Part shown: one piece after another, positions 27,844-35,736 of the stretch
Position numbering within the stretch: position 1 is the stretch's first letter
Layout of the letters: every line of letters starts with the position of its first letter
Source: Ancylomarina sp. DW003
GTDB lineage: Bacteria > Bacteroidota > Bacteroidia > Bacteroidales > Marinifilaceae
Direction of reading: 5' to 3'
Length of the DNA stretch: 64,000 nt
Assembly (NCBI RefSeq): GCF_029029505.1
Contig: NZ_JAKJSD010000012.1
Span: forward strand, 62,001-126,000
Notes under the pieces: model-generated
What the model was told of the DNA's origin: nothing
Seen by the model: only the letters and a program-made list of their open reading frames with translations
Databases searched by the model: none
Made by a program: the position numbers and the translations under genes

Positions 27844-28665
27844 TTATTGTACAATCGTAATTTTCATTTTCATATCCTTAACCGGACGATCATTTCCATC
27901 AGTTTCTTCAGCCGCTATCTTATCAATGATATCAAGTCCCTCAATCACTTCTCCAAAAACGGTATAAGCTCCATCCAAATGAGGAATACCACCAACAGTA
28001 GAATAAGCTTCACGCATGGCATCAGTTAAAACCAAAGTCGATGCTTTGGATAGAGAATCAATTTTATGCTTCATCTCATCCATCTTTGCATTAAACTCAT
28101 CGAACTTTGCATCCTTTTGAAGTTTAGATAATTCTTCCTTATATCTACTTCTTTCCAATTCGAAAATAGCATTAGTTCGCTTCTTATTTATATTCACAAC
28201 CAAAGCATCCAAAGCTTCAGGCTCATAAATTTTTCCCTGAGCAATATAAAATTGAGATCCCGAAGATTCCTTTTTAGGGTTAACCTTATCTCCTTCACGA
28301 GCTGCAGCAATGACACCTTTTTTGTGAAACAAATTAGGATGAAACTCAGCAGGAATATCATAACCAGGTCCACCTTCACCAAGCATAACTCCCGACTTTG
28401 CTCCTTTAGAATCCGGATCACCACCTTGAATCATAAAACCATCAATTATTCGATGAAAAAGCGTACCATCAAAAAATTCCTTATGTGCCAGTTTAATGAA
28501 ATTATCACGATGCCCCGGAGTCTCATCATAAAGTTTAATTTTTATAGCGCCATATTCTGTATCAATTTGAACAATACGATTTTTTTTACCCAGTTTTACA
28601 GCTGTTTTACAAGAATAAGCTCCAGCTAAAAGAACGATTAAACTTAGTGTGATAAGTTTTTTCAT
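27844..28665 (-). CDS. Lipoprotein cyclophilin-type peptidyl-prolyl isomerase
   Basis: 273 residues. The lipoprotein signal is LITLSLIVLLAGAYSCK, with the lipid-carrying Cys about residue 19. The cyclophilin core has ETPGHRDNFIKLAHKEFFDG, LFHRIIDGFMIQGGDPDS, GSQFYIAQGK and VGGIPHLDGAYTVFGEVIEG. A charged helical insertion (about 150-215, ERSRYKEELSKLQKDAKFDE) interrupts the fold. It would be anchored in the envelope and act as a folding helper. It is a paralogue of the gene immediately downstream. Confidence 0.93.
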   Translation of the reverse strand: MKKLITLSLIVLLAGAYSCKTAVKLGKKNRIVQIDTEYGAIKIKLYDETPGHRDNFIKLAHKEFFDGTLFHRIIDGFMIQGGDPDSKGAKSGVMLGEGGPGYDIPAEFHPNLFHKKGVIAAAREGDKVNPKKESSGSQFYIAQGKIYEPEALDALVVNINKKRTNAIFELERSRYKEELSKLQKDAKFDEFNAKMDEMKHKIDSLSKASTLVLTDAMREAYSTVGGIPHLDGAYTVFGEVIEGLDIIDKIAAEETDGNDRPVKDMKMKITIVQ

Positions 28666-28723
28666 AGTATGTATTCTATTTAATGATTTGATTTGTTTAT
28701 AGTGTTTCTTTTGGTTTTACAAA

Positions 28724-29074
28724 TTAAGCCTCAAGATAATTGTTCTCTTTGAAATATTCTACAATTGAAGACTTCAATAGTAATTCTTCTTTATCCTTGG
28801 AAAAGGGAGGAATCATCTTATTCTTTTTGAAAATTGGCCAGTTATCATCATCATAACCCTCCATTGAATAATAGTTCCATTTCATCAACAGACGACATGT
28901 TGCAAGATTAATAAGAGCCATTTTATCATCTTTTGAATAGGATTCTTTAAAGCCTTCTTCGCGTTCTTGAATTCCAATTAGCAACAATGTGCCATTTAAA
29001 TCAGCATCAACATTAAAATCTTCAGAAATTTTATATAAAAGTTTATTCCAGTCACTTTCTAAATTATTGTCCAT
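28724..29074 (-). CDS. Conserved-looking hypothetical protein, 116 residues
   Basis: I cannot name this family. It is a soluble acidic protein without a signal peptide, predicted helical. It contains LNGTLLLIGIQEREEGFKES and DDKMALINLATCRLLMKWNYY, and ends KSSIVEYFKENNYLEA. It starts at 29074 and ends 58 bp before the lipoprotein cyclophilin, so the two may be co-transcribed. Coding potential is supported by a full-length frame with normal composition and no overlap. Confidence 0.7.
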   Translation of the reverse strand: MDNNLESDWNKLLYKISEDFNVDADLNGTLLLIGIQEREEGFKESYSKDDKMALINLATCRLLMKWNYYSMEGYDDDNWPIFKKNKMIPPFSKDKEELLLKSSIVEYFKENNYLEA

Positions 29075-29166
29075 CTAATCAAATTTTTATGAGTCCTAAA
29101 AGTAGAGATTTTCGGCAAAAACAAAGGGCTTTCAAGATCTTTTTTTGTTTTTTTTTCGATTAGGGC

Positions 29167-29197
29167 TTGCGTATAAAATAATTCCCTCCTATATTTG
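29167..29197 (+). promoter_or_regulatory. Promoter of the tRNA-Val pair
   Basis: A TTG at 29167-29169 and a perfect Bacteroidota -7 element TATATTTG at 29190-29197 are 20 bp apart, about 18 bp before the first tRNA. Confidence 0.75.
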
Positions 29198-29215
29198 CAT
29201 CGCAATTAAGGGAAA

Positions 29216-29290
29216 GGGCGATTAGCTCAGTTGGTTCAGAGCACTTGGTTTACACCCAAGGGGTCATAGGTTCGAATCCTATATCGCCCA
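29216..29290 (+). tRNA. tRNA-Val (anticodon UAC), copy 1
   Basis: 75 nt cloverleaf. Acceptor GGGCGAT pairs with ATCGCCC, D arm AGCTCAGTTGGTTCAGAGC, anticodon stem CTTGG/CCAAG with loop TTTACAC giving UAC, and T arm ATAGGTTCGAATCCTAT. Discriminator A; CCA is not encoded. Confidence 0.98.
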
Positions 29291-29319
29291 CAATTGTATA
29301 ACATACACACCATATTCTC

Positions 29320-29394
29320 GGGCGATTAGCTCAGTTGGTTCAGAGCACTTGGTTTACACCCAAGGGGTCATAGGTTCGAATCCTATATCGCCCA
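29320..29394 (+). tRNA. tRNA-Val (anticodon UAC), copy 2
   Basis: All 75 nt are identical to the copy 29 bp upstream, and it is presumably on the same transcript. Confidence 0.98.
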
Positions 29395-29405
29395 CTCCGA
29401 GAAAT

Positions 29406-29441
29406 AAAAAGGAAGTTTTCATATGAAAAACTTCCTTTTTT
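29406..29441 (+). terminator. Terminator after the tRNA pair
   Basis: AAAAAGGAAGTTTTC ... GAAAAACTTCCTTTTTT, a long stem with a 4-base loop and a T run. Confidence 0.85.
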
Positions 29442-29867
29442 CATTTTATACTTCTCCATTTTTTCATTCATTCTCATGGTTTCAAAAAGAAGTTCAATTT
29501 AAATTCCATAACAAAAAGTAGACTTCCAAATTTGTGTTTTAGAATCAAACCTGAGCAACATCCTGTAGGCCGCAGAAAGCAAGTTTAAAAGGCAATTATT
29601 AGTTATGTCAAGATGAAAAAAGCACATATTGAAAAATAGAAAACTGATAAATTTTTACATATATTTACATTCACATGTGTTATATAATAACTCATCAATA
29701 TTTTTAATAACTTCGTCACAATAGATTTGATTCAATTCTAGTAAAGTTTTCAAAGCTAATTATGTACAAATACAAAAAAAACACAAAAAGAAACTGATGC
29801 ATAAAACGCTGTAAACGTATCTGTTAGAAATATAAATTAATTGAATTTTATTTTTTTTTCATTTTAT
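29442..29867. other. Gene-free AT-rich stretch before the sigma-factor gene
   Basis: No gene supported. It ends in a T-rich tract (ATTTTATTTTTTTTTC) directly before the conserved 36-bp element. Confidence 0.5.
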
Positions 29868-29903
29868 TGGGTTACTTTTTGCAAAAAAAGAGAATAAAGG
29901 GGT
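29868..29903 (+). promoter_or_regulatory. 36-bp conserved element, copy A (sigma-factor gene)
   Basis: TGGGTTA, then CTTTTT-GCAA-AAAAAG, then AGAATAAAGGGGT, ending 7 bp before the sigma-factor ATG. The only differences from copy B at 34374-34409 lie inside the 4-base loop of the CTTTTT/AAAAAG dyad. GGGTTAC and GAATAAAG stand about 16 bp apart, which could be a -35/-10 pair for an ECF-type holoenzyme. In that case the transcript would be nearly leaderless. Confidence 0.6.
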
Positions 29904-29910
29904 AGATAGC

Positions 29911-30471
29911 ATGGATTACACAACAGAAGCAATTCTTGAGGGAATTGGAGCTAGCAATAATGATGTATTGAATTACATCTATCGCAAGTTCTTCCCTGAT
30001 ACTTGCAGGTTCGTTGAAAATAATAGTGGTACTAGTGAAGACGCACGCGATCTTTTTCAAGAAGCTATTATCGTAATCTTTCGAAAAATGAAGAAAACAC
30101 CTTTAGTGTTGACTTGCAATTTTCGAACGTATATCTACTCTGTATGCCGACTATTGTGGTTAAAAAAGCTTGAGAAGCGTGATGATAACCTTGATATTAT
30201 CAAATCAGAAGCGGTACTCGACCAACAGGTTGATGATGTAAGTAAATCTTACGAACAAACTGAAAAGTACCGTCTGTATCAGAAGCATTTTAAACAATTG
30301 CCTGCTGATTGTCAAGAAATCATGAAACTCTATCTTGAGAAAGTGCCAGCAAAAGAAATTGCAAAAAGATTAGGCTTTGCCGGAGAAGATTACGTGAAAT
30401 CTAGGAAGTATAAGTGCAAGCAAACACTTATAATGAATATTAAAAGCGATAATCAATTTACCGAAGTATGA
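29911..30471 (+). CDS. RNA polymerase sigma factor, ECF-like
   Basis: 186 residues. Region 2 (about 20-90) has VLNYIYRKFFPDTCRFV, EDARDLFQEAIIVIFRKM and FRTYIYSVCRLLWLKKL. A linker follows, then region 4 (about 125-180) with FKQLPADCQEIMKLYLEKVPAKEIAKRL, the helix-turn-helix that would contact the -35 element. It overlaps the next gene by 4 bp (ATGATGA), the usual sigma/anti-sigma arrangement. A 36-bp element directly upstream recurs before the micro-peptide genes 4.5 kb away, so this factor may drive both itself and those genes. That target assignment is inferred. Confidence 0.9.
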   Translation: MDYTTEAILEGIGASNNDVLNYIYRKFFPDTCRFVENNSGTSEDARDLFQEAIIVIFRKMKKTPLVLTCNFRTYIYSVCRLLWLKKLEKRDDNLDIIKSEAVLDQQVDDVSKSYEQTEKYRLYQKHFKQLPADCQEIMKLYLEKVPAKEIAKRLGFAGEDYVKSRKYKCKQTLIMNIKSDNQFTEV

Positions 30472-31220
30472 TGAACGAAAAAGACTTTGATCGCATAGAA
30501 AATTATCTAGACGATCAACTAAACGAAAAAGAGATTCTGGATTTTGAAAAAGATCTAATGAATGATCTCGACTTAGAGATGGAACTTAATCTCCATAGTG
30601 AGATTAATGAAGCCATAATGGAAGAAGATGTCATGGAACTAAGAGCTAAGCTCGAAGTCATTGATATTCCAACGACCCCAACAGAAAAGCGCAAAGTAAA
30701 ATTTCAAGGCAAATCGAGGATAGCTGCTGCTTCTATGATTTTACTTATAGGTTTGGCCAGTATGTATTTCATATTTGGCAATAAAACCTATACCAATGAG
30801 GAAATATTTATGACTTACTACAAGCCATATAGCACAGTGAATATGACACGTTCCTCTTCTGATAATAATGCTGACAGGGTATTGGAGCAGGCTCTGCAAT
30901 CTTATGATTCCCAAAACTACCGTGCCGCTTTATCATTATTCCAGACTATTCTGGATAAGGATAGCACCAACTTAACCAGTAATTTTTATTCAGGTGTATC
31001 CAACATTCAAATTCAGGAATATCTTAAAGCCAATAAGAATTTTGCAAAGGTTTTAGAACATAAAAATAACTTATTTATTGAGCAATCTGAGTGGTATTTG
31101 GGAATTTGCTACCTAATGACCAACGAACGAGAAAAAGCCATTGAAACTTACAGTGCTATTGCTAAAGGGAATAGTTTCTACAGAACCAGGGCTAAAGAGA
31201 TTCTCAATAAGCTGGAATAG
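30468..31220 (+). CDS. Membrane anti-sigma-like protein with TPR domain
   Basis: 250 residues. The acidic cytoplasmic N-terminus (1-75, FDRIENYLDDQLNEKEILDF, like anti-sigma/zf-HC2-type segments but without the zinc ligands) precedes one membrane helix (about 86-104, AAASMILLIGLASMYFIFG). The extracytoplasmic C-terminus has TPR repeats (SYDSQNYRAALSLFQTILDKD, VLEHKNNLFIEQSEWYLG). Overlap with the sigma gene and this topology suggest that it holds the sigma factor at the membrane and releases it on an envelope signal sensed by the TPR part. That role follows the family pattern and is not demonstrated. A terminator follows at 31247-31278. Confidence 0.82.
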   Translation: MMNEKDFDRIENYLDDQLNEKEILDFEKDLMNDLDLEMELNLHSEINEAIMEEDVMELRAKLEVIDIPTTPTEKRKVKFQGKSRIAAASMILLIGLASMYFIFGNKTYTNEEIFMTYYKPYSTVNMTRSSSDNNADRVLEQALQSYDSQNYRAALSLFQTILDKDSTNLTSNFYSGVSNIQIQEYLKANKNFAKVLEHKNNLFIEQSEWYLGICYLMTNEREKAIETYSAIAKGNSFYRTRAKEILNKLE

Positions 31221-31246
31221 ATAACTTCGTCATACTATCGATATAC

Positions 31247-31278
31247 AAGGATTGTTCTCACAAGAACAATCCTTTCTT
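31247..31278 (+). terminator. Terminator after the sigma/anti-sigma operon
   Basis: AAGGATTGTTCT-CACA-AGAACAATCCTT followed by TCTTT; a perfect 12-bp stem. Confidence 0.85.
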
Positions 31279-31424
31279 TATGACATAAATTTGCTGAAGG
31301 ATTATTAGAGTATTGAGACTAAATAAACGGTTCTGGAGATTTATTTTATCAAAGCTTAAAATATCCTGCAGCCTTTATAGTTCTGCAAAACTGATAAAAT
31401 TAATCCGATAAGCAGGAGTAATAC

Positions 31425-34268
31425 TTAAGCTGCTTTCTTAGAAGATAGTTTGTGCCAAATCAAGTACAAACCAGCGAATAATAAACCTGCACCTATCATC
31501 ATCAATATCTTATGCAACATACTAAATTTAATAAGTGTTTGGGTATCACCAATAACGACATAACCTGACCAAAAGTATGGATGTGATTTTAAGGGATCAG
31601 CAGTCTCTAAATACTCTAGTTTAGCTTGCTGTAAAGCAACGTCCTTAGGAAAACTTTGAGATAAGAATTTGTAGAATGATGACATTAATGAAGAACCTGA
31701 ATTATCTTCAACTGTCCACAGTGTCATTATTAAACTTGGACAACCAGAATAGAAAAAACCTCGCGCTAAACTCATTACACCTTCACCTTTTAAGAACTTA
31801 CCATCTCCAGAGTTACATGCGCTTAAAACGACCATTCTGGCTTTGAGATTCATATTATAAATCTCATGCGTATTCAACAAACCATCATTCAAACTGTCTC
31901 CTGTTTGCGAAAAAACCAATTTCGAATACATCGGATTTTTATCATCCAAAATGGTGTGCATGGCCAGATGAAGAATGTCAAAGTCTTCAGCCTTTTCTTT
32001 AAACCTTGTCTCAGAAGCTAATTCGTCCAGATATATTTCACCACTTATAATTTTTGAAATATTCTTAACCTCTATCTTGGCACCTGGTAAGGGATACAGA
32101 ACATTCTCATGTGCTTGTCTTGTTGTCAGGATAGAATCGCTCACATTATTATATGCTGGTGCAAAAGCCAACAGTTTATTCGATGTTGAAAAAAATAGAT
32201 CTCTAGAGGGGCGTTTATAAGCAATTGTTGCTGAATTCTGATAACTTATTGGATTATGACGAACCAAGTAATTCAGGCTGCGATAATTTAAATTCTCTAA
32301 ATCGCCCTCGTCCTTAATTAATACGCCAAATGGAATATATGCTAACCTTCCTTCCGGAACTAAAATCAAACGCTTATTCTCTATAGCTTCCTCGTAAGGT
32401 TTTATCATCAATTTATATAGTTTATGCGCTGCATAAATATAGTCTTGGTAATACCTCATACTATTGTCACCAAAATGATTGGTTTTCAGGCTATTTCTAA
32501 TGTCAGTAATACTTCTCTCAAGCTCATTTTTTCTCAAAACTGTCTTCGTCATTTCAAAAAGATCAGCTCCCAGGGCAAAGGAGTAGAGCGTAGAATCTGA
32601 TAGAGCATACTCAATTAAAACTTGATCCTCTTCAAGTTCTTTTTGAAGATCTTCCACAGAAATACTCGCATTATCGTACTTTAAAGCATAGTATTCCGGA
32701 TGATCCGTCTCAAAACGTTTCACCATTTGTCCATACTCCGTATTTTTCTCGAACAGCGTATGACGCCATTTGGAAATAGAATCTTGCTTAGGCTCCTGTT
32801 GCTTTCTTTCCTGATAAATTCTATCACGGTAATCTGCAATATCTTGTTTCAATTGGCGCTCTAAAATCTGAAGATCTTCCGGAATACCACCAAAAGTCTT
32901 AGCATCAACATCGTTTAAATAGTTGCGGAGACTGGAAGATTTCGCTTTTTCAGAATACTGAAAGGCTTTCTCTTTATAAGCTGAATTCCCGGTAAGTTCG
33001 TATAGTTCTGCAGCTACCTCAATTGCTTTTGAATAGGTTTCCTCTTCATTGGCATTTAATGCCAACTTAGATTCCTCATCCTGATAAGCGATACGAATTT
33101 GCTCTATAATTTCAATACCTAAATTATAGGTTTCAAGTGAAAATTTTAAATACTTAATTTGTTTCGTTGATTTATACAGTTCGAAAAGTGTAGATGCTTT
33201 ATCTTTAATAATATCGACAGTTGCCAGTTGGCCATCGACTTGATTAATGCTTGGATTTCCAACAAATTCTTGCTCATGAAAATCGTAAGTACTAGAAATA
33301 AGAGCTTTCTGATAATATTCTAAGGCTTTGAGATAATCTTTCTCTTTAAAATATACTGCACCGAAATTCTTTAAGCAGTTAGCTGTATCCGGGTGTTTTA
33401 AGCCAAACTTTTCCAAATAAATATCATACGATTTATTGAGATACTCTTCAGCGAGCATATTATTATCTTTTATAGAATAGAGAATTGCATAATTCTGGTA
33501 AAAATTAGCTAAATCCGAATTCCCTTCCCCATTAATTTTTATAGATTCCTCAATACTTAATTTTAAATAACGATCAGCTTCCTTATTATATCCAAGCCAA
33601 GAATAACAGTTACCTATATTATTTAGACTAACTGAAAGATCTTTTACTTTTCTTTCTTTTTTAATTTTTAATCCTTCCAACAAATATTTTAAAGCACTAT
33701 TATAGTCTTTATTGTTCTTTGCAACTACACCTAGGTTACCAATAACACGAGCTCTCCATTTAGAGGCCGATGGATTCTTCTCAATAATAAACAAAGCTGC
33801 CTCATAAAATTTTTGGGCTTTCAAATTATCCTTTAAGTATAAACAACTGTTTCCCATATTTAAATAAACTGGAGCCAATTTACCATCTGCTTCACCAAAA
33901 TATTTTTGACATATATTTTCTGCTGACCTAAAGGAAGTCAAAGCTTCCTTATACTTCCCTAACCTTCTCAATACAACACCATAATTGACTTTAAATCGAT
34001 ATAGAAGTTCGTAATTTTTCAGTTCGCTCTCATTTATATTTTTTTCTGCTTCTTGAAAATACCCCTCCGCTCCTTTAACATTTCTAGATCGTAATTCATT
34101 TACGCCCTTATTAAATAAATCCAGTAAGGAAGAATCAGCAGAAGTTCTCATTTCTTCTTGCAAAAATTTGGAAGGCTTGCTTGCTTTTACCTGATTTTTT
34201 GTCCCTAAAAACATAAAAAGGCAAAAACCAATCAGTAAAAATGAAATAATTTCTTTTTTATTTTCCAC
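31425..34268 (-). CDS. TPR-CHAT protein (caspase-like peptidase domain)
   Basis: 947 residues. An N-terminal signal/anchor (FLLIGFCLFMFLG) precedes about ten TPR repeats (60-440), for example YKEALTSFRSAENICQKYFG and DYLKALEYYQKALIS. A coiled region (450-560) leads to the CHAT domain (about 640-910) with the presumed catalytic dyad His771 (ILHLAMHTILDD) and Cys818 (VVLSACNSGDG), so it looks active. A final membrane helix (ILMMIGAGLLFAGLYLIW) is followed by a basic tail. CHAT proteins are clan CD relatives of caspase and separase, and TPR-CHAT proteases are known effectors elsewhere. It is transcribed towards the sigma operon and diverges from the GG micro-genes. Confidence 0.9.
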   Translation of the reverse strand: MENKKEIISFLLIGFCLFMFLGTKNQVKASKPSKFLQEEMRTSADSSLLDLFNKGVNELRSRNVKGAEGYFQEAEKNINESELKNYELLYRFKVNYGVVLRRLGKYKEALTSFRSAENICQKYFGEADGKLAPVYLNMGNSCLYLKDNLKAQKFYEAALFIIEKNPSASKWRARVIGNLGVVAKNNKDYNSALKYLLEGLKIKKERKVKDLSVSLNNIGNCYSWLGYNKEADRYLKLSIEESIKINGEGNSDLANFYQNYAILYSIKDNNMLAEEYLNKSYDIYLEKFGLKHPDTANCLKNFGAVYFKEKDYLKALEYYQKALISSTYDFHEQEFVGNPSINQVDGQLATVDIIKDKASTLFELYKSTKQIKYLKFSLETYNLGIEIIEQIRIAYQDEESKLALNANEEETYSKAIEVAAELYELTGNSAYKEKAFQYSEKAKSSSLRNYLNDVDAKTFGGIPEDLQILERQLKQDIADYRDRIYQERKQQEPKQDSISKWRHTLFEKNTEYGQMVKRFETDHPEYYALKYDNASISVEDLQKELEEDQVLIEYALSDSTLYSFALGADLFEMTKTVLRKNELERSITDIRNSLKTNHFGDNSMRYYQDYIYAAHKLYKLMIKPYEEAIENKRLILVPEGRLAYIPFGVLIKDEGDLENLNYRSLNYLVRHNPISYQNSATIAYKRPSRDLFFSTSNKLLAFAPAYNNVSDSILTTRQAHENVLYPLPGAKIEVKNISKIISGEIYLDELASETRFKEKAEDFDILHLAMHTILDDKNPMYSKLVFSQTGDSLNDGLLNTHEIYNMNLKARMVVLSACNSGDGKFLKGEGVMSLARGFFYSGCPSLIMTLWTVEDNSGSSLMSSFYKFLSQSFPKDVALQQAKLEYLETADPLKSHPYFWSGYVVIGDTQTLIKFSMLHKILMMIGAGLLFAGLYLIWHKLSSKKAA

Positions 34269-34373
34269 AGTAGAAGTATAGGTTTAAATAGCTATAAATG
34301 TGACAAATAACCCCAATAAAAATATTCAAAACAAAATTAAAAATTCTGTTTTTGAAAAAAAACTTTCACTTTC

Positions 34374-34409
34374 TGGGTTACTTTTTACCCAAAAAGAGAA
34401 TAAAGGGGT
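34374..34409 (+). promoter_or_regulatory. 36-bp conserved element, copy B (micro-peptide genes)
   Basis: TGGGTTA, then CTTTTT-ACCC-AAAAAG, then AGAATAAAGGGGT, 40 bp before the first micro-gene ATG. It matches copy A at 29868-29903 at every position outside the 4-base loop. A weaker GGGTTAT match on the opposite strand near 34307-34313 might serve the CHAT gene. Confidence 0.65.
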
Positions 34410-34449
34410 GTAAAACGAAAACAATATTCACTTTATAATTTAAATAACC

Positions 34450-34551
34450 ATGGAAAATTTTGAAATTCTTAACTCGGCTCAATTATTAGAAGTAAAAGGT
34501 GGTGCAAACGAACTAACTCAAAGAGATACAGTAGAAGACGCAATTGTTTAA
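34450..34551 (+). CDS. GG-leader micro-peptide, copy 1
   Basis: 33 residues, too short for ordinary gene callers. The leader MENFEILNSAQLLEVKGG has the pattern of Bacteroidota double-glycine leaders (hydrophobic residues at F4, I6, L7, L12, L13 and V15, then GG). The predicted core is ANELTQRDTVEDAIV, 15 residues, acidic, without Cys. A second gene with an identical core follows after 33 bp. Synonymous identity also covers the core DNA. The conserved 36-bp element lies upstream. Function unknown: it could be a secreted signal peptide, a modified peptide precursor or a CHAT substrate. Confidence 0.75.
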   Translation: MENFEILNSAQLLEVKGGANELTQRDTVEDAIV

Positions 34552-34584
34552 TTTTTTTATTAATTTTCCAAATACCTTACAACT

Positions 34585-34686
34585 ATGACAAATTTTGACA
34601 TCCTATCGACAGAACAATTATTAGAAGTAAAAGGTGGTGCAAACGAACTAACTCAAAGAGATACAGTAGAAGACGCAATTGTTTAA
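34585..34686 (+). CDS. GG-leader micro-peptide, copy 2
   Basis: 33 residues. The leader MTNFDILSTEQLLEVKGG differs from copy 1 at six positions (E2T, E5D, N8S, S9T, A10E and none after Q11). The core ANELTQRDTVEDAIV and its DNA are identical; the shared run of about 70 bases spans codons 11 to the stop. It follows copy 1 on the same strand and precedes the soluble histidine kinase gene by 88 bp, so all three may be on one transcript. Identity confined to the core suggests gene conversion or strong selection on the product. Confidence 0.75.
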   Translation: MTNFDILSTEQLLEVKGGANELTQRDTVEDAIV

Positions 34687-34774
34687 CTCTTACATATCCT
34701 TCAATAACTTGAAGAATCACGTGGTAACCCACAAAAAACTCTCACAATAAAATCTAATTAGTAAAGATTCCTGC

Positions 34775-35602
34775 ATGGATAAACGTCCGACGTACTGCGA
34801 GCTTGAAGAACAGTTGGCAGAGGCATTGCAAAGAGCAAAAGGAGCAGAAGAGTTAAAAAACTCTTTCCTTGCGAATATTTCACACGAAATACGCACGCCA
34901 ATGAATGCCATAATTGGAGCATCGGATATCCTACGCGACGAATCACTTACCAATGAAGAAAGAAATGAATTTGCTTCTATCCTGAATATAAGTAGTCGTT
35001 CACTTCTTGATTTACTAAATCGAATCATCGATTTATCCCAATTAGATTCCGGAATCATGGAACTGCATGAGTCAGAAATCGATCTGGAAGCTCTTGTCAT
35101 TAGATTATTCACAACCTACAAAGACAAAATAGAACTTCTGGAAAAAGACATTACAATTGAGTATCAAATCAATTGCCCAAATCCCAACATTATAATTGAT
35201 GGTGAAAAGCTGGAAAAGTCAATCAGCTATCTCTTGGATAATGCCATTAATTTCACGCAAAAAGGTAAAATTCTAATTTCTTGTTCCCTACAAGATGATA
35301 AGAAGATACAAATCTTAGTTAAAGATACGGGTTCAGGTATTAGCCCCGAACAAAAAGAATCTATATTTAATCGATTCAATCAAGTTGATAATTCTTACAC
35401 CCGTAAACAATCAGGTGCTGGCATTGGCTTAAGTTTATGTTCCAGATATATAAATCTAATGAATGGTGAATTAAAGCTAGACTCTGTTTTAGGTAAAGGT
35501 TCAAGCTTTCATTTAAATGTCCCTACAAGATTCAAGTCAGAGGATCTTGAAACTATTGAAACCAATACTGGTATTCAAAGTTCAAATCCATTAATTGACT
35601 AG
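34775..35602 (+). CDS. Soluble histidine kinase without sensor domain
   Basis: 275 residues. A short N-terminal coiled coil (1-30) precedes the HisKA domain with the phospho-acceptor His37 in FLANISHEIRTPMNAIIG. The ATPase domain (about 145-255) has the N box SYLLDNAINFTQ, G1 KDTGSGISPEQ, an F box FNRFNQVD and G2 SGAGIGLSLC. No membrane helix, PAS or receiver domain is present, so it must receive its signal from a partner protein. No response regulator is adjacent. It follows the GG micro-genes and may belong to the same circuit. The C-terminal 20 residues are low complexity. Confidence 0.88.
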   Translation: MDKRPTYCELEEQLAEALQRAKGAEELKNSFLANISHEIRTPMNAIIGASDILRDESLTNEERNEFASILNISSRSLLDLLNRIIDLSQLDSGIMELHESEIDLEALVIRLFTTYKDKIELLEKDITIEYQINCPNPNIIIDGEKLEKSISYLLDNAINFTQKGKILISCSLQDDKKIQILVKDTGSGISPEQKESIFNRFNQVDNSYTRKQSGAGIGLSLCSRYINLMNGELKLDSVLGKGSSFHLNVPTRFKSEDLETIETNTGIQSSNPLID

Positions 35603-35736
35603 TATTTAGATTACAACTCTCCTTTATTTATTTACCATATTCTGTTCCATTCTGGAGTTGCATTCCCTAATATCACAATTTTATATCAGTCTAATTGTTT
35701 AACTTTAATTTCGAAACGAGATTAAATGAGAAAATT

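Noticed and set aside
28252-28629. 125-codon plus-strand frame
   Set aside because: Antisense to the lipoprotein cyclophilin gene, which has full family motifs.
29216-29394. Direct repeat resembling a short CRISPR array
   Set aside because: The two 75-bp units are complete identical tRNA-Val genes.
34306-34313. GGGTTAT on the minus strand before the CHAT gene as a third copy of the 36-bp element
   Set aside because: Only the first seven bases fit; the dyad and the AGAATAAAGGGGT part are absent.
34717-35112. 131-codon minus-strand frame
   Set aside because: Antisense to the soluble histidine kinase, whose motifs are complete on the plus strand.
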